From: Merdimonas sp963929015
GTDB lineage: Bacteria; Bacillota; Clostridia; Lachnospirales; Lachnospiraceae
Assembly (NCBI RefSeq): GCF_963929015.1
Contig: NZ_CAWVHE010000011.1
Location: 124,001-188,000, forward strand
Direction of reading: 5' to 3'
Length of the DNA stretch: 64,000 bases
Positions within the stretch are counted from its first letter, which is position 1; each line of letters begins with the position of its first letter. The translations under genes were made by a program, and so were the position numbers. Shown in pieces: positions 1-7,512 of the stretch. Under the pieces are notes generated by a model. That model had not been told where the DNA came from. It worked only from the letters and a program-made list of their open reading frames with translations, and ran no database searches.

Positions 1-801
1 CCGGACAGGAGAGGGCCTGACGGCATGGTGTACAGCTATGAGGCAAAGCCGGGGACACAGGAGAGCATCTTGCAGAAGATATCCGACATCTGCATCTCCA
101 TGAAGGCGGAGGATTACCTGCAGCTGCCGGACATCACTTATCATGAGATCCCGGTGGAACTGGATCCGAAAGCTAAGAAAGCATACCTGGAGCTGGAGAG
201 AAAGATGGTGCTGGAGCTGCCGGAGGATGAGGAGGAGATCAGCGTAGCCAGCGCGGCAGCCTTAAGCAATAAACTCCTGCAGCTGGGCAACGGGGCCATC
301 TATGATGAGGACCGGCAGTACCACGAGATCCACAACTGCAAGATCGAGGCGTTCCTGGAGCTGATCGAATCCCTGCAGGGAAAGCCGGCACTGGTGTTTT
401 ACAATTTCCAGCATGACCGGATCCGGATGCTGAAAGCTTTGGAGAAGATGAAACTTAGGGTAAGGGAGCTGAAAACGACACAGGATGAGGATGACTGGAA
501 CGCTGGGAAGATTGACGTCCTGTTGACCCATCCGGCCAGCAGTGCTTACGGATTGAACCTGCAGCAGGGCGGAAACCACGTGGTCTGGTTCGGCCTTACC
601 TGGAACTATGAACTGTACACTCAGGCCAACAAACGTCTGCATCGGCAGGGCCAGCAGGAGAAGGTGATCGTCCACCATCTGATCTGCAGCGGCACCCGGG
701 ATGAAGATGTGATGGATGCCCTGCAACGGAAGGATGATGTGCAGGGTTGGGTAATGCAGAGCCTAAAGGCAAGGATTAAAGCAATCAAGGAGGGAAAATA
801 A
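1..801 (+). CDS. Phage SNF2-type DEAD/DEAH helicase, C-terminal part (cut by window start)
   Basis: The reading frame is open from the first base, so only the C-terminal RecA-like lobe is present. Visible helicase landmarks are ALVFYNFQHDR (motif IV region), a Gly-Leu-Asn-Leu-Gln-Gln stretch (motif V) and ANKRLHRQGQ, the motif VI arginine finger typical of SNF2/Rad54-like proteins. In Firmicute prophages this protein sits at the end of the replication module, usually after a VRR-NUC nuclease and DNA polymerase, which would lie left of the window. It likely remodels or unwinds DNA during phage replication. The next gene starts with GTG directly after the stop codon, so the two are translationally coupled. 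Confidence 0.85.
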   Translation, partial: PDRRGPDGMVYSYEAKPGTQESILQKISDICISMKAEDYLQLPDITYHEIPVELDPKAKKAYLELERKMVLELPEDEEEISVASAAALSNKLLQLGNGAIYDEDRQYHEIHNCKIEAFLELIESLQGKPALVFYNFQHDRIRMLKALEKMKLRVRELKTTQDEDDWNAGKIDVLLTHPASSAYGLNLQQGGNHVVWFGLTWNYELYTQANKRLHRQGQQEKVIVHHLICSGTRDEDVMDALQRKDDVQGWVMQSLKARIKAIKEGK

Positions 802-1122
802 GTGTTAGTTGAGAAGTCGAGAGCGGAAGCAATCAAAGCTTTCCTGAGCGGAAGAAAGGTTAATGTGCTGACTGAATTTGAAGATGGGTCAATGGCAGTG
901 GAATCCATTGAAGCGATCCTGTCAGAGGAGGATACCCGCTATCTAGTGGATGTTCCGGCCGTGGAAGATCCGGAGTTTCGGCAGGCTGTAGAGGATATGG
1001 TCCATGGATCTGATCAGGACGCCATGGATGAAAAAGATTCTATGAAGGGTGAACTTTTGCCCCCCCCTCACGAGGCCGGAGACAGAACAACCTCCGGCCG
1101 GAAAATCAAAAAAAGGAATTAG
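802..1122 (+). CDS. Hypothetical phage protein, probably N-terminal half of a frameshifted gene
   Basis: A GTG start lies directly after the helicase stop. The 106-residue product is acidic and matches no family I recognise. It contains a run of eight C at 1060-1067. After that run the protein turns into a low-complexity basic tail (TTSGRKIKKRN). Shifting to the -1 frame at the C run instead continues into a helix-turn-helix and cysteine-rich segment (next entry). A single-base error or real indel in the C run could therefore have split one gene of about 210 codons. Confidence 0.6.
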   Translation: MLVEKSRAEAIKAFLSGRKVNVLTEFEDGSMAVESIEAILSEEDTRYLVDVPAVEDPEFRQAVEDMVHGSDQDAMDEKDSMKGELLPPPHEAGDRTTSGRKIKKRN

Positions 1123-1436
1123 CCCTGGAGCTGTTTGATAAAGGGATATCGGTAAAAGAAATCGCAGATCGGATCGGGGCAAAATACAACACAGTGTACT
1201 ACTGGATCCATGCAAAGACACAGAAAAAACCAGGATGGAATCAGGACCGGCATGCATGCCGGACTTGTGTGTACAGGGCGACCGGCACACTGAAAACGAA
1301 TGGCGCCGGCTGCGACTATGCAGATATAACGCAGCATATCAGAGACTGCAGTGTGGAAGACTGCGACAAGTATATCAAGGGGGCACCCAAATCGAAAAAG
1401 AGGCAGGTAAAGAACAATGGGAAAGAAAATGAGTGA
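1053..1436 (+). CDS. Helix-turn-helix plus Cys-rich phage protein, no good start (likely continuation of the 802 gene)
   Basis: This frame is open from 1053 and has no ATG before the conserved part; the first standard start is a GTG at 1194, inside the HTH. The residues LALELFDKGISVKEIADRIG followed by AKYNTVYYWI form a clear helix-turn-helix of the type used by small phage DNA-binding proteins. The second half carries CRTC, CDY, and C-x4-C-type cysteines that could bind zinc. The same arrangement, HTH then Cys-rich, occurs in small genes next to SNF2 helicases in Clostridial phages. It overlaps the following gene by 20 bp. The function is likely DNA binding; the gene boundary is uncertain. 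Confidence 0.55.
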   Translation, partial: TFAPPSRGRRQNNLRPENQKKELALELFDKGISVKEIADRIGAKYNTVYYWIHAKTQKKPGWNQDRHACRTCVYRATGTLKTNGAGCDYADITQHIRDCSVEDCDKYIKGAPKSKKRQVKNNGKENE

Positions 1437-1803
1437 ATATATGGCCGGCCGGGATGACGGGCTTCTCCTGGCGCTGAAAATTGTCAAAGAAGACGGAGTG
1501 GAAGCGCTGGAGAAGGAGATACATTTCCGGAACCTTACCGGGATACATACGGCGCTGGCGAAGAAAGAACTTGATCAGGCAAGTGTAAAGATTAAGGAAA
1601 TGACGATCGATACGATCACCGTCTTAAGCGCGGCCACTCTCCGGGATGAGTTCGAGTTCGGAAAGAAACGGATCAGCCGGTTCATAAACCGGTTAAACCT
1701 GAAGGCAGAGTGCCTGATGGACGACTATGTAACATGGCAGGAGATCATTGATGACCTCAAAGAGGATATAGGGCTGGAGCTGACGATCAGGAGGAATGAT
1801 TGA
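1417..1803 (+). CDS. Hypothetical phage protein, 128 aa
   Basis: A mostly helical, charged protein with no family I recognise. Two in-frame starts exist: ATG 1417 (AGGCAGG about 9 nt upstream) and ATG 1429 (GGGAAAG 4 nt upstream). It overlaps the preceding reading frame by 20 bp and the following one by 8 bp, as expected in a tightly packed phage operon. The N-terminus (MAGRDDGLLLALKIV) and the C-terminal helices suggest a small soluble protein. Confidence 0.6.
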   Translation: MGKKMSEYMAGRDDGLLLALKIVKEDGVEALEKEIHFRNLTGIHTALAKKELDQASVKIKEMTIDTITVLSAATLRDEFEFGKKRISRFINRLNLKAECLMDDYVTWQEIIDDLKEDIGLELTIRRND

Positions 1804-2044
1804 TATGAGATACACAGAATATCATGCCGGGGTAGCGGTGATTAAGGATAAGTCGCTGCTTCCCGGAGCGATGGAGAAGTTGGCCAAGATCGAGGACATG
1901 GATGACATCCCACAGATCTGTTGTGATGAGTATTGCAAGTATCCCGGACGGTGCAGGTCGCAGACAGAAACAGATCAAATCTGTGATGAGTGTAAGCTGG
2001 CAGAGCTGTTTGACCTGCTGTTGAGTAGTGGTGAAGAAAATTAG
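1796..2044 (+). CDS. Small Cys-rich phage protein, 82 aa
   Basis: Starts at ATG 1796 behind GAGGA, with a second possible start at ATG 1805. Six cysteines in the middle (ICCDEYCKYPGRC, then ICDEC) suggest a small zinc-binding fold. No enzymatic family is recognised. It overlaps the stop of the previous gene, so it belongs to the same accessory operon. Confidence 0.6.
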   Translation: MIDMRYTEYHAGVAVIKDKSLLPGAMEKLAKIEDMDDIPQICCDEYCKYPGRCRSQTETDQICDECKLAELFDLLLSSGEEN

Positions 2045-2061
2045 GATTTAGTGGAGGGAGG

Positions 2062-2349
2062 ATGCAAATGAAAGTATACGAGGATGAGAAAACGGATAGA
2101 TACGGAAGCTACCCAATATGGATAAGCGGGAAAGACGCAAATCCACAAAAAATACAAGACGAATTATTCCGCCGATATGGAGGCGAGGGATACAAGTTTG
2201 CAATCGTATTTGATTGCTCCGGGGACGAATGGGAAGAGCCGGATAAAAAAACACCAGTGTATTTCCTGGACGACATATTTGAAGAAATGATCAATTACAT
2301 TGGGATAGAAAAAGCAAGAGAATTGCTTGACAAGTATGCAGAAAGTTAA
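2062..2349 (+). CDS. Hypothetical phage protein, 95 aa
   Basis: Preceded by GGAGGGAGG. ATG 2062 and ATG 2068 are both possible starts; the second has the better spacing. Acidic with aromatic residues (YGSYPIWISG, CSGDEWEEPDKK), no known family. The base composition is more AT-rich than the neighbours from here to about 2740, which suggests a separately acquired accessory cassette. Confidence 0.55.
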   Translation: MQMKVYEDEKTDRYGSYPIWISGKDANPQKIQDELFRRYGGEGYKFAIVFDCSGDEWEEPDKKTPVYFLDDIFEEMINYIGIEKARELLDKYAES

Positions 2350-2375
2350 ACTGACATTTACAGGAGGACGGAGAT

Positions 2376-2717
2376 ATGAGTAGCGCAATGAGAAGAATAA
2401 AAAGAGGATTAAAACGGCATCACAGATATAACACAGTGGAATATAACACTGAAATATTAGTACACGGGAGAATGGTGTATGGATGTGAACGGTGCGACAG
2501 AAGATGGAGTATGTATTTAGAAAAAGGGATTGAAGAGCCTGGAGAAAATCATAAACCATCACCATTTGTCATACAGTGCCCATTTTGCGGAGGTATGGCA
2601 AGAGACATATCTGGAATAATCGGTTTTGCTGGAGGGGGATATTATCCTCTGCCAGATGGGGCAAGTTATTTCGCAAACAGAAAGGATTCTGATTGTGGAG
2701 TACCGATTTTGAACTGA
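2376..2717 (+). CDS. Hypothetical phage zinc-ribbon-like protein, 113 aa
   Basis: Two CxxC knuckles, CERC and CPFC, separated by about 35 residues, form a probable zinc ribbon. The N-terminus is strongly basic (MRRIKRGLKRHHR), and the C-terminus is rich in glycine and aromatic residues. The ribosome site GGAGG lies upstream of ATG 2376. Nucleic-acid binding is plausible but not shown. Like the previous gene it is AT-rich. Confidence 0.6.
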   Translation: MSSAMRRIKRGLKRHHRYNTVEYNTEILVHGRMVYGCERCDRRWSMYLEKGIEEPGENHKPSPFVIQCPFCGGMARDISGIIGFAGGGYYPLPDGASYFANRKDSDCGVPILN

Positions 2718-2738
2718 CAGGTAGGGGGAAGATCAGAA

Positions 2739-3254
2739 ATGAAAACGACTGAAGTAACTGAAATGTGTCCGCATTGTCAGAATGAGGTGACAGTGCAGTG
2801 GGATGTGGAAAATGATGGATATGAACTATATTGTCCGTATTGCGGATTCCCGATTATGTTATGCAGTATGTGTGATGCACGTGATGGAAAAGTATGCGAC
2901 TGGGAGGAGATAAAGGGCTGTAAGCATAGTGACGAAAGATACAGAGATTATTTCTATAAGAACTTATCTTGTGAAAATGCTGCGGAAATCGCGAGATCAT
3001 CACGAGATAATGACATCTGGATTCCGGTGGATGAGCGGCTGCCGGAAGAACTTGCGCCAGTATTGGTGACGGCCTGTGTGCCGGTAAGAAAACCAGGATG
3101 GGACAAAAGAAAAGAGTGTTGTGTTGTCGTTGACACAGATGTATATGACCCAGAAATAAAACATGGATGGGAATATTTTAAAGATAAAGTGACAGCTTGG
3201 ATGCCGTTGCCGGAGCCGTATCAGAGAGAGGAGGCAATCAATGAAAAAGAATAA
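2739..3254 (+). CDS. Phage zinc-ribbon plus DUF551 protein, 171 aa
   Basis: The N-terminal 45 residues carry CPHC, CPYC and CSMC knuckles, a probable rubredoxin-like zinc ribbon. From about residue 91 the text WIPVDERLPE ... VTAWMPLPEPY is the hallmark of DUF551, a short domain common in phage and prophage proteins of unknown function. The gene overlaps the next one by 14 bp. Confidence 0.8.
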   Translation: MKTTEVTEMCPHCQNEVTVQWDVENDGYELYCPYCGFPIMLCSMCDARDGKVCDWEEIKGCKHSDERYRDYFYKNLSCENAAEIARSSRDNDIWIPVDERLPEELAPVLVTACVPVRKPGWDKRKECCVVVDTDVYDPEIKHGWEYFKDKVTAWMPLPEPYQREEAINEKE

Positions 3255-3525
3255 CATGCACAAAGCATTTGCCGGCCTTCTGGCTATGATCGTGATCGTA
3301 TGTGCCGTCATAATCGGATGGGCAGCTGCAGAGCCAGAACAAACAAAGCCAGCCGAGCCAGAGCCCCTGGTGATCAACACAGTGCAGAGACAGGATGACA
3401 TGCTGCTGACCGTGATCCAGGAAGATGAAACGGTCTTTCAGTACGCCGGTGACATCGAATTGTGGAAATGTGCAGACGGTAAAGCATACGGCATCATATA
3501 TCTTGACGAGGAGGTGCTGCAGTGA
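3241..3525 (+). CDS. Small membrane-anchored or secreted phage protein, 94 aa
   Basis: The N-terminus MKKNNMHKAF followed by about 20 hydrophobic residues (LLAMIVIVCAVIIGWA) is a signal peptide or single membrane anchor. A proline/glutamate-rich linker and an extracytoplasmic domain of about 60 residues follow. No family recognised. The start overlaps the DUF551 gene and the stop overlaps the next GTG start (GTGA). A moron-type role at the cell surface is possible but unproven. Confidence 0.6.
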   Translation: MKKNNMHKAFAGLLAMIVIVCAVIIGWAAAEPEQTKPAEPEPLVINTVQRQDDMLLTVIQEDETVFQYAGDIELWKCADGKAYGIIYLDEEVLQ

Positions 3526-3692
3526 AGGAACGCAGAGACAGGAAGGAAATGAGAGCAGATCAGCAGAGACACTATGAAGGGCTGGAGGAACTGCCGGTCA
3601 GCAAGAAGGCAAAGGAGCGCTTCCGGCGGCCGGCATACCAGGCCAGGGGAATGATCCGGGAACAGGGACAGCAGATGGAGGGGCGGTCATGA
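3522..3692 (+). CDS. Small basic phage protein, 56 aa
   Basis: GTG start in a GTGA overlap with the previous stop, and an ATGA overlap with the next start. The product is very basic and charged (MKERRDRKEMRADQQRHYEG at the start). Its place in the overlap chain, rather than any motif, is the evidence that it is translated. Confidence 0.55.
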   Translation: MKERRDRKEMRADQQRHYEGLEELPVSKKAKERFRRPAYQARGMIREQGQQMEGRS

Positions 3693-3871
3693 CAGTCCGG
3701 GATCTGATCGACAGGCTGATATCCGGGATCCAGTCCGGTGAGTTGCGCGGATCGGATCCGGTGCCGGCGGACATCCTGGAAGATGACAATAAATCCGTGC
3801 TGGAATACCTGGTCGGGAAATACGGAATAGGGGAGGATGATACCAATGGAATCAATGAAAACCGAGAATGA
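3689..3871 (+). CDS. Hypothetical phage protein, 60 aa
   Basis: Starts in an ATGA overlap with the preceding gene, behind GGAGGGG, and overlaps the next gene by 26 bp. An acidic small protein (VRDLIDRLISGIQSGEL at the N-terminus). No family recognised. Confidence 0.55.
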   Translation: MTVRDLIDRLISGIQSGELRGSDPVPADILEDDNKSVLEYLVGKYGIGEDDTNGINENRE

Positions 3872-4304
3872 AAAGAAAAAAGAATATCTCCGGAGCTATC
3901 TGGTCCATGTGCGGCGCATCCGCCGGATTAACGCCGAGATAGAGGAGCTTCGCACGATGAAGATGAACCCATCGGCGAAGGATAATGACGGGATGCCGCA
4001 CGGAAGTGGCGGGCAGGGGGACCTGTCTGAATACGCGGCAGACCTGGATCAGATGATTCAGGAGCTTATTGATGAACGATACCTGCGAATTAAGACCTAT
4101 CAGCAGATTGCCGGGCAAATTAAAAAGCTTCGCAGTGAAAATGAGAAGGACGTGCTGTTCTACCGGTACATAAAAGGCCTTGACTGGTGGGAGATTGCGG
4201 AGAAGATGAAATATTCACAGAGACATATTACAAGGTTGCATGGCAAGGCCTTGGCTCATTTTGAGCTTCCAAAAGATGTCCTAGAATGTCCTATTGACGT
4301 GTGA
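3846..4304 (+). CDS. Phage late transcriptional activator, DUF1492/ArpU-RinA type
   Basis: 152 residues. ATG 3846 is preferred to ATG 3837 because GGGGAGG abuts 3837 but lies 9 nt before 3846. The C-terminal third, YIKGLDWWEIAEKM followed by a second helix (SQRHITRLHGKAL), is a sigma-70 region-4-like helix-turn-helix. The N-terminal two thirds are helical. Proteins of this type lie immediately before the terminase genes of Firmicute phages and switch on late transcription. Here it is followed by a hairpin terminator and then the small terminase gene, which fits that role. Confidence 0.8.
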   Translation: MESMKTENEKKKEYLRSYLVHVRRIRRINAEIEELRTMKMNPSAKDNDGMPHGSGGQGDLSEYAADLDQMIQELIDERYLRIKTYQQIAGQIKKLRSENEKDVLFYRYIKGLDWWEIAEKMKYSQRHITRLHGKALAHFELPKDVLECPIDV

Positions 4305-4331
4305 TAATATGGTATCATCGAAAAGAAAGAC

Positions 4332-4371
4332 AAGAGGAGCACTTCACCAGACGGAGAGGTGCTCCTCTTTT
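4332..4371 (+). terminator. Intrinsic terminator after the early/accessory operon
   Basis: An 11-bp perfect stem (AAGAGGAGCAC with GTGCTCCTCTT) ends in a short T run. It separates the activator gene from the terminase genes, so late transcription presumably starts at or reads through this point. Upstream (about 4292-4318) a TTGACG and several TAT-rich hexamers occur, but with no well-spaced promoter. Confidence 0.75.
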
Positions 4372-4404
4372 GCAGATAACATACCAGAATGAAGGTGGTG
4401 ACGA

Positions 4405-4857
4405 TTGAATGATCAGAACTTAAAACCGGTGCGAACCAAGAGCGAAGCAAGAGAGCGCGGAAGAGCTGGAGGAAAAGCCAGCGGGGCAGCCAGGCGTCGG
4501 AAAGCGGACTTCCGGAAGACGCTGAACATGCTTCTGACGGTGGAAATAGACAGCCCGGAATGGAAGCCGATGCTGGAGACTCTGGGTGTTGACTGCACCC
4601 TTGAGTCTGCCATGCTCATGGCCCAGATCAAACAAGCTATGCTTGGCAGTACGAAAGCAGCCACTTTTGTAGCAAAGTATTCTGGCCAGTCTCCGGAACC
4701 GGAAGAGAACAGAAGGAACCGAGAGGCAGACACCGAACTGAAGAAAGCCAGGAAGCAGGCCGTCACAGGAGAAAATGAAACGGAAGAAGCCTTGGATAAA
4801 CTGGACAGCATATTGAAGGAGATGCGTGATAGTGCAATTAAGCAGCAAGCAGAATGA
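4405..4857 (+). CDS. Probable phage terminase small subunit, 150 aa
   Basis: TTG start with GGTGGTG 4-10 nt upstream; no ATG fits. The N-terminus NLKPVRTKSEARERGRAGGK is the opening typical of the KGG-type protein found directly before the large terminase in Clostridial prophages. The C-terminus is a charged helix. The DNA-recognition role is inferred from position. It overlaps the large-subunit gene by about 30 bp. Confidence 0.7.
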   Translation: MNDQNLKPVRTKSEARERGRAGGKASGAARRRKADFRKTLNMLLTVEIDSPEWKPMLETLGVDCTLESAMLMAQIKQAMLGSTKAATFVAKYSGQSPEPEENRRNREADTELKKARKQAVTGENETEEALDKLDSILKEMRDSAIKQQAE

Positions 4858-6157
4858 GTATATCCTAAATGCAACGCATAGATGGAATATCAAGTCCGGG
4901 GCTGTCCGATCGGGGAAGTCGTTTGTAGATACAGCATATATGATTCCATTTCGGATCAGAGAGCGGGCTGGCAAGCCGGGGCTAAATGTTATCCTTGGCG
5001 TGTCAAAAGAATCCATTGAGAGAAATGTCCTGCAGCCAATGCGAGAGATCTATACGGATAAGCTGATCGGGACGATCAATAACCGGAATGTGGCGCGCAT
5101 CTGTGGCGAAGATGTATACTGCCTTGGTGCTGAAAAGGTCAGCCAGGTGGCAAAGATTCAGGGATCATCGATCAAATACTGTTACGGTGATGAGATTGCG
5201 AAATGGAACAAGGAAGTATTCCAGATGCTTAAGTCTCGTATGGATAAGCCATACAGTTGTTTCGATGGATCCTGCAATCCAGAACACCCGACACATTGGC
5301 TGAAAGAGTTCCTGGATAATCCGGACCTGGATATTTATCTGCAGACATACACAATTTTTGATAACCCATATCTTGATCCGGAATTTGTAGAAAACCTTTG
5401 TAAAGAGTATGAGGGTACAATCTATTATGATCGCCTGATACTTGGACTATGGAAACGGGCCGAAGGAGCAATCTATAAGAGATTTGCAGATAATCCAGAG
5501 GGATTCCGGTGTGAGATTTTGGATAAGCTGGATCTTGCTGCAGAACGAAAACAGTTCCGGAAAGAGGATATCGTATCGATTGAGTTTTCAATCGACTTTG
5601 GAGGGAACAAGTCAGGTCATGCTTTCTGTGCCAGAGGATATACGGATGATTATAGGGATGTGATCGCACTGGCATCCAAGCGTATCATGGCAAAGGACGA
5701 GACAGAGGACATTGACAGCAACATGCTGGACAAGCTGTTTTGCGATTTTGTCCAGGAAGTTATCGATAAATATGGTGTGATAGTAAAACATGGGAGCTAT
5801 GTGGAATATTGCAATGCCGAGTCGACGTTTTGGGATAATGCCGAGACGGTTCTTGGAAATTCCATTCGGAATGCTGTGGAGAAAAGGTTTCCCTGGATGT
5901 CTGTGAAACCGGCCAGGAAAAAGCCTATTAACGATCGGATACACTGTACGATCCGGCTTATGGGCGCTGGCCGTTTTTGGATGACAGAAGATTGCGGATC
6001 CCTGCAGGCAGCCTTTACAGATGCTGTTTGGAATCAAGAAAAAGACAAAGATGAGCGTCTGGACGATGGCAGCACTGACATCGATAGTCTGGACGCTTTT
6101 GAATATACCATCGAGCGTGACATGAAGTATCTGATCCAGGAGGTGGATGATGTTTGA
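4832..6157 (+). CDS. terL: Phage terminase large subunit
   Basis: Motor and nuclease for packaging phage DNA into the prohead. Walker A is SGAVRSGKS near residue 25. The Walker B region is IKYCYGDEIAKW, and SCNPEHPTHWL is the coupling motif. The C-terminal nuclease begins at SIDFGGNKSGHAF, whose first aspartate would bind metal, and ends near DSLDAFEYTIE. Length about 441 residues, normal for the Terminase_3/6 type. Two GTG starts are possible: 4826 (4 nt after AAGGAG) and 4832 (10 nt after it). Confidence 0.93.
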   Translation: MQLSSKQNEYILNATHRWNIKSGAVRSGKSFVDTAYMIPFRIRERAGKPGLNVILGVSKESIERNVLQPMREIYTDKLIGTINNRNVARICGEDVYCLGAEKVSQVAKIQGSSIKYCYGDEIAKWNKEVFQMLKSRMDKPYSCFDGSCNPEHPTHWLKEFLDNPDLDIYLQTYTIFDNPYLDPEFVENLCKEYEGTIYYDRLILGLWKRAEGAIYKRFADNPEGFRCEILDKLDLAAERKQFRKEDIVSIEFSIDFGGNKSGHAFCARGYTDDYRDVIALASKRIMAKDETEDIDSNMLDKLFCDFVQEVIDKYGVIVKHGSYVEYCNAESTFWDNAETVLGNSIRNAVEKRFPWMSVKPARKKPINDRIHCTIRLMGAGRFWMTEDCGSLQAAFTDAVWNQEKDKDERLDDGSTDIDSLDAFEYTIERDMKYLIQEVDDV

Positions 6158-7502
6158 TGGATTTAGAAAAATATGGAGAGGGTTGATGCGGATGTTTGGA
6201 TATACAACTCTGAAAAATATTGTAGGAAAAGATGTTACTCTATCAGAACAGATGATAGGAGCAATCAATGAATGGAAAGCAATGATGACCGGACAAGCGG
6301 ACTGGATTACTGATTATGTCCGATCGTTGAAGATAGAGGATGGAATCTGCAGGGAATTTGCAGATGCTGTGCTGATCGAGATGGAGTCTAATGTCAGCAT
6401 TGAGAAGCTGGACAAGATTTATCAAAAGTCCATAGCAGATCTGAATGAAAACCTTCAGGATGGTCTGGGCCTGGGATCCCTTGTGATAAAGCCGATCGGC
6501 GAAAACAAAGCAGAGTATATCACAGCCGATAAGTTTATCCCGATCACATTTGGAGACGATGGAAAACCAACAGATATCGGCTTTCTGACAATAAAAAGGA
6601 TGGGGCAGAATGATTATTACACTCGGTTCGAGAGACATTATTTTGTGAATGGCAATCTGACAATCGAAAACAAATGCTATCATTCTCAGGACCCGTCTGA
6701 TATCGGGCAGCAGTGCAGTTTGGAAAGCGTGGAAGAATGGGCAGATATCAATCCCGGCCCGGTTACTTATCCGGGAATGAACCAGATGGACTTTGGCTAT
6801 TATAGAAACCCGATCAAGAACAAAGTTGATGGATCTGCATGCGGGGTATCTATTTTTGAATCCGCAAAAGAGTTGATCAAGAAAGCGGACATTCAGGGAG
6901 CCAGGCTCGACTGGGAATATGAATCCGGGGAGCGGGCGATCCATGTTGATGACAGGGCTCTGAAGGCTGACAAGAAGACGGGAAGGCTTGGTGTGGCGAA
7001 ACTGAATCGCAGGTTGTACCGTGGCCTTAATTTGGAAGATGGAAAGGACAGGGAACTGTTTAAAGAATACTCTCCGTCAATGCGAGACGATGCATACAAG
7101 CGTGGTCTCGAGGAATATAAGAGGGAGATAGAGTTCAATGTCGGCCTTGCATATGGGGACCTGTCTGACGTGCAGGAAGTTGCGAAAACAGCCACAGAAG
7201 TCAAGACATCGAAGACCCGGAAGTTTAACCGGGTGACCTCAATTCAGAACAATCTTAAAGATTGCCTGACAGATTTGGTTGCTGGCCTTGCCTTTTACAA
7301 TGGATTGTATAATTCCGGGTACGAGTTCAGCTGTGACTTTAAGGATTCTATTCTTGTCGATGAGGAGACGGAACGCCAGCAGGATCGAGCGGATGTGGCC
7401 GCTGGATTTATGCAGCCGTGGGAGTACCGTGCAAAATGGTACAACGAAGACGAGGCAACAGCCAAGAAGATGGTTGCACAGCAGGCAGATGTCATAGAGT
7501 AG
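6150..7502 (+). CDS. Phage portal protein
   Basis: A 450-residue protein between the large terminase and the minor capsid gene, the normal place for the portal that forms the DNA gate at the capsid vertex. The text resembles A118/SPP1-type portals (tryptophan-rich N-terminus, many charged helices, Gln/Asp-rich C-terminus). ATG 6150 sits 6 nt after AGGAGG; ATG 6147 is also possible. The start overlaps the terminase stop by 8 bp. Confidence 0.85.
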   Translation: MFDGFRKIWRGLMRMFGYTTLKNIVGKDVTLSEQMIGAINEWKAMMTGQADWITDYVRSLKIEDGICREFADAVLIEMESNVSIEKLDKIYQKSIADLNENLQDGLGLGSLVIKPIGENKAEYITADKFIPITFGDDGKPTDIGFLTIKRMGQNDYYTRFERHYFVNGNLTIENKCYHSQDPSDIGQQCSLESVEEWADINPGPVTYPGMNQMDFGYYRNPIKNKVDGSACGVSIFESAKELIKKADIQGARLDWEYESGERAIHVDDRALKADKKTGRLGVAKLNRRLYRGLNLEDGKDRELFKEYSPSMRDDAYKRGLEEYKREIEFNVGLAYGDLSDVQEVAKTATEVKTSKTRKFNRVTSIQNNLKDCLTDLVAGLAFYNGLYNSGYEFSCDFKDSILVDEETERQQDRADVAAGFMQPWEYRAKWYNEDEATAKKMVAQQADVIE

Positions 7503-7512
7503 GTGATATGAA

